From positions 287,328-351,327 of the forward strand of contig DUDT01000014.1 of assembly GCA_005110385.1 (NCBI GenBank): a stretch of DNA of 64,000 nt, in the 5' to 3' direction. Below the pieces are notes generated by a model. The model worked only from the letters and a program-made list of their open reading frames with translations, was not told the DNA's origin and searched no databases. A program made the position numbers and the translations under genes. The first letter of the stretch is position 1. Each line of letters begins with the position of its first letter. This document shows, piece after piece, positions 61,242 through 64,000 of this stretch. Source of the stretch: Candidatus Melainabacteria bacterium. GTDB lineage: Bacteria; Cyanobacteriota; Vampirovibrionia; LMEP-6097.

Positions 61242-62315
61242 TTGAATATACCTCTAGCCGTATCAAACTTAAAAGCTAAATCATTAGGGAATAGCCCTAA
61301 TGAGCGCAGCTATAATGGCACAGCCAAATTCAAATTAGATGATTACAGTAAAGACTTTCTCCTTAATACTAGTGATGCTGGCTTCATTAATAATAGAGAA
61401 AATGATTTTATTACTAAAGCTTTTAATAGCCATAAATCTGCCAAAAATCCTAGTGAGCTAATGGCTAGTTTAGATTCTATGAATATGGATCTAATCAGCC
61501 TCAGCATCGGCGATATGGAGCCGCAAGTAGATAATCTGGGTTTCTCTATAATGGATTTAAATAAGTTTACGTTCATGGACGGGAATTTAGCAGCAGGTGA
61601 AGCTGATTTACTTGGAATAATACGCCAGCAGCTATTTCAAGCACAGAATATCTTGGAATCAAGTATTAGAAAAGCTCTTGCAGATCCGAATATAAATTCT
61701 GTAGATAAGCAGAAGCTTGAAAGCTATTTAAATAATATTAAATCTGCACGTGAATGGCAGCCACAAGTGATGACAAGCAAAGCCCAAATAGATTTCAATG
61801 CTTGGGCAAATGATAAAAATTCTTTAAATACTACAGGGAGCAAAACCCTTAGCGAGCAAGGCATTCAAGCTCTTAAAAGAGCAGAAGGGTTCTCTGCACG
61901 ATCTTACTCAGATTATAGTCAGCACACTAATGGCTATGGCACTAAAGCAAAATATGCAGGAGAGACCATAGACCCACAAACTGCTGAATTAAGATTAAAA
62001 GATGATCTTAAACATCGTGAGGCTTTTATAAACCGAGTTGCAGAGGCAAGATTAGAAAAAACGGGTAAAGGTTTAAGCCAAGCTCAATTCGATTCTTTAA
62101 CTATGATGGTTTTCAATCTAGGACTAGGACAGGCACACGAAGTACATCAAGCCGTTATAGATGGCAAGGATGAATTAGTACCTAAATTAATGAATAAATA
62201 TGTACACGCTGGCGGGAAGGTACTTCCCGGCTTAATTTCACGCAGACAGCAAGAAGCGGGTCTTTATAGTTATGGTGCTGAGCAACTCAGCGAAGCTGAA
62301 ATGGCAACAAGCTAA
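61242..62315 (+). CDS. GH24 lysozyme (T4/phage type) with long N-terminal extension
   Basis: Residues about 205-345 of this 357-residue protein form a phage-type lysozyme cleaving peptidoglycan: GIQALKRAEGFSARSYSDYS contains the catalytic Glu, HTNGYGTKAKYAGE the glycine-tyrosine-glycine strand, then LSQAQFDSLTMMVFNLGLG and PGLISRRQQEAGLY. The N-terminal 200 residues are of unknown type, with no signal peptide. Start is TTG at 61242, supported by AAGGAATAAT upstream. Together with the SLT protein at 7.3 kb it forms a pair of wall-lytic enzymes lacking Sec signals. No prophage genes surround it. Confidence 0.85.
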   Translation: MNIPLAVSNLKAKSLGNSPNERSYNGTAKFKLDDYSKDFLLNTSDAGFINNRENDFITKAFNSHKSAKNPSELMASLDSMNMDLISLSIGDMEPQVDNLGFSIMDLNKFTFMDGNLAAGEADLLGIIRQQLFQAQNILESSIRKALADPNINSVDKQKLESYLNNIKSAREWQPQVMTSKAQIDFNAWANDKNSLNTTGSKTLSEQGIQALKRAEGFSARSYSDYSQHTNGYGTKAKYAGETIDPQTAELRLKDDLKHREAFINRVAEARLEKTGKGLSQAQFDSLTMMVFNLGLGQAHEVHQAVIDGKDELVPKLMNKYVHAGGKVLPGLISRRQQEAGLYSYGAEQLSEAEMATS

Positions 62316-62316
62316 A

Positions 62317-62392
62317 GGCACTGTTACCGAACTTCAATTTCTGCGTTTTCGTCGTCCTCGGCTTTCAACTTGCACGTTCGGTAACAGGTGCC
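62317..62392 (-). repeat. Palindromic element, centre-deleted copy with perfect-type ends
   Basis: Ends GGCACTGTTACCGAAC and GTTCGGTAACAGGTGCC match each other (one extra G) but differ from the ends of other copies. The central module is deleted, leaving 76 bp. It lies between two convergent genes, 1 bp from the lysozyme stop and touching the stop codon of the minus-strand gene. Confidence 0.9.
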
Positions 62393-63486
62393 TACAGAAA
62401 CTTCGCTCTGACTCCGCCCGCAGAGACAGCTTGGATTCCAGCTATGGTCTTCGCAGTCTGAGGATTAGTAAACTTAGCGATAGTACCTGCTTTCTTAAAG
62501 AGTTCTAAACTGTTAGCCACTACCGCTGTAGTTCCATCAGTATAAACTATCTCGAAAGATGTATCTGGTGGGAACTTCACCCCAGCTTTCTTAAGTTTAA
62601 CGGTTACTATATTATTAACATTAACAGAAACATTACCTAATGCAGAGACCCCCTTACCTGTAGCGGCTATAGTAACCACATCTAAAGTAGTACTGAAAGA
62701 TCTTTCTTCTGAGACGACTGTCAAAGTAAAAGTACTTGCAGTACTAGGAACGATAGCAGCATACTTGCCTGTTGCGAGCTTCCTTACTGGCACATTATTT
62801 ACTTTAGCAGTAACTTCTACATCTTCAAAATCAAATCCATCAGTAGCAGGCGTATTAAACAGAGCAATTACAGTACCTTTATTAGTGATAGTAGAAGTGA
62901 GTAAAGTAGGAACTAAGGTATCAAAAAAACCGTCTTCTTTCGCTGGTGCTGTTATTTCCTGGACCTGAGCTACTAAAGGCGTTCTCGTACTAGCAGGTAG
63001 CTGGGTAAGTGTAAGCTTAGTTCTAGGAGTCGCTCTTAGACTCGCAGTGAAGCTACCATTATCTAACACTGGCACTGTAACACTTTCAGCTCCGCCACCC
63101 TGTGGATTAACTTGAGCTACGACCTGAATTAATGTACCAGGCTGTAATAGCCCAGCTGCTCCAGACACCGTAGTTCTAAGATCACCCGTCGCATCAGCGA
63201 CACCATTAATAGTAGGTAGATCCGTAGACTCCGTCGTGATTAAAGTAGTAGCCGTTAATAATTTTAAAGCAGCATTATCAGTTACTGAGCTAATCGCATT
63301 ATCTAATTTATCATCGGCGTCAATAACGGTATATTTCGCTAGATCATTAGTAGCGACACTGGCTGGATTATTCCAATTTAAAAGCGTTATCGGATCGGCA
63401 AGGGCAGTACCTGCATAAAGATCTGCGATAGCATCACCTAAAGTACTAGTACCCGAATCACCGATAGGGATAAAAATATTCTCCAC
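62392..63486 (-). CDS. Repetitive beta-rich protein, probably 5'-truncated
   Basis: A 364-residue Thr/Val/Ala-rich protein with few charges, likely beta-sandwich repeats (GSFTASLRATPRTKLTLTQL, AIVPSTASTFTLTVVSEE), as in secreted surface proteins. No signal peptide and no Shine-Dalgarno precede the GTG start. The frame stays protein-like for 18 more codons upstream (NVANAVSKVTASSP) up to an in-frame TAA, preceded by an ATG with MAFASYRIV. This suggests the original 5' end is broken or replaced. Function unknown. Confidence 0.6.
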   Translation of the reverse strand: MENIFIPIGDSGTSTLGDAIADLYAGTALADPITLLNWNNPASVATNDLAKYTVIDADDKLDNAISSVTDNAALKLLTATTLITTESTDLPTINGVADATGDLRTTVSGAAGLLQPGTLIQVVAQVNPQGGGAESVTVPVLDNGSFTASLRATPRTKLTLTQLPASTRTPLVAQVQEITAPAKEDGFFDTLVPTLLTSTITNKGTVIALFNTPATDGFDFEDVEVTAKVNNVPVRKLATGKYAAIVPSTASTFTLTVVSEERSFSTTLDVVTIAATGKGVSALGNVSVNVNNIVTVKLKKAGVKFPPDTSFEIVYTDGTTAVVANSLELFKKAGTIAKFTNPQTAKTIAGIQAVSAGGVRAKFL

Positions 63487-63719
63487 TGGGGAGGAAGCTG
63501 TAACTTTAGAAACAGCATTCGCGACATTAGAACCTATGTTTTAAACAATTCTATATGACGCAAACGCCATTAAATAATGCCTTAATATTTGCATCTAATA
63601 ATTAGTAATCCCGTTTTAAGGCTTAATATAATGTTTTAGATATTAATATAAGCTAAACAATTTAGAGTAAAACAGGAATAATAGACTAGCTAGTGGTAGT
63701 TTTTTAAGCTCTGAATTCA

Positions 63720-64000
63720 TTAAACCCTCTCCACTAAATACTCAGTAATATTTCTCTCTTCTAAAGACAGATTTAGCCCGATGATATGCACGGCTTTATC
63801 CCGATCATGGCACTGTAGCGGAACTCCAATTTCTGCGTTTTCTGCACTAGAACCCGCCTTCACTACTGGTATATGTAAATATTTTTCATAATATTTCTTC
63901 TCTTTAATCTGCTCTAAAGCCGCAGTAGCAGAGGAATTAACCTTAAGCTCAAAAAGATATACATCCGTATCGCTTTCTAAAACTAAATCTATACGCCCTA
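63720..64000 (-). CDS. C-terminal part of PD-(D/E)XK nuclease-domain ATPase-type protein (runs off window)
   Basis: The last about 93 codons of a gene entering from the right edge; too partial for the ORF track because no start is in the window. GRIDLVLESDTDVYLFELKVN is the PD-(D/E)XK core (D...ExK) of the DUF1703/PD-(D/E)XK family usually attached to an AAA-ATPase-like domain, and ALEQIKEKKYYEKYL follows as usual. A palindromic element is read in frame just after (SSAENAEIGVPLQC). The ending NITEYLVERV is intact. Confidence 0.75.
   Translation of the reverse strand, partial: GRIDLVLESDTDVYLFELKVNSSATAALEQIKEKKYYEKYLHIPVVKAGSSAENAEIGVPLQCHDRDKAVHIIGLNLSLEERNITEYLVERV
63809..63846 (-). repeat. 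Palindromic element inserted in frame in PD-(D/E)XK gene
   Basis: GGCACTGTAGCGGAACTCCA then ATTTCTGCGTTTTCTGC, short copy encoding ENAEIGVPLQC in the standard frame, near the C-terminus of the protein. Confidence 0.85.

Noticed and set aside
61242-63486. Prophage region (lysozyme, fibre-like proteins)
   Set aside because: No capsid, portal, terminase, tail or integrase genes are present, and flanking genes are ordinary chromosomal ones.

Overview
This is a 64 kb stretch of an AT-rich bacterial chromosome carrying densely packed, mostly single-gene or two-gene transcription units on both strands. Housekeeping genes are spread throughout: a polyprenyl diphosphate synthase, serA, hemC, acyl-CoA dehydrogenase, thiolase, pheS, lexA, atpD and a distant atpC, ftsEX, panB, prmC, speE, pepA, and M3 and M16 peptidases. 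Signal peptides, a lipobox lipoprotein, a SurA-like foldase, LexA, a CruF-type carotenoid protein, a LOV photoreceptor and the split ATP synthase genes would fit a member of the non-photosynthetic Cyanobacteriota relatives (Melainabacteria/Vampirovibrionia-like). That placement is only an inference; no rRNA gene is present.

Layout. 1-9.4 kb: prenyl synthase, a secreted fibre-like protein, a sugar-phosphate isomerase-like gene with serA, hemC, a thioesterase, a lytic transglycosylase-like protein and an acyl-CoA dehydrogenase. 9.5-14.4 kb: a tRNA-Ser(GCU) followed by an accessory island (large perfect hairpin, RhuM gene plus a truncated RhuM paralogue, a COG1672-type ATPase with paired palindromic operators, a HEPN/MNT toxin-antitoxin pair). 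14.4-17.0 kb: a SOUL haem-binding protein and a compact RiPP cluster, consisting of a Cys-motif precursor, a DUF692/MNIO enzyme and a DUF2063 partner, resembling bufferin/HvfABC copper-binding systems. 17-24 kb: a large protein with a DUF3883-like nuclease domain, a TIGR01777 epimerase fusion, a LOV-LytTR blue-light regulator, a lipoprotein, a carotenoid hydratase-like protein and a SurA-like PPIase. 24-35 kb: an orphan OppD-like ATPase, three Gly-rich lineage-specific proteins, a GH31 glucosidase pair and a flippase. 35-46 kb: pepA, M3 peptidase, pheS, lexA, atpZ-like plus atpD, a CBS protein, a thiolase and a decayed ATPase. 46-64 kb: ftsEX, glycosyltransferases, panB, prmC, an M16 peptidase, atpC, speE, a PAP2 phosphatase, a GH24 lysozyme and a repetitive secreted-type protein, ending inside a PD-(D/E)XK nuclease-domain gene.

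The strongest unusual feature is a dispersed palindromic element, about 19 copies in 64 kb. Three full copies measure exactly 121 bp from 16-bp terminal repeat to 16-bp terminal repeat; many shorter derivatives exist. At least seven copies lie in frame inside real proteins (hemC, the CruF-like gene, GH31 twice, pepA, a GT2, a PD-(D/E)XK protein), always adding variants of NAEIEVCGQS or RASSRLRRTNDRSV. Others sit immediately after stop codons or just before start codons. Terminal repeats differ between copies but match within a copy. This is the behaviour known from Rickettsia palindromic elements, with a sequence I do not recognise. A second, unrelated MITE-like family (two copies) has AAACTGCCCC ends. 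Many genes also carry a TANNNT hexamer exactly 6-7 nt before the start codon and no Shine-Dalgarno, which implies widespread leaderless transcription.
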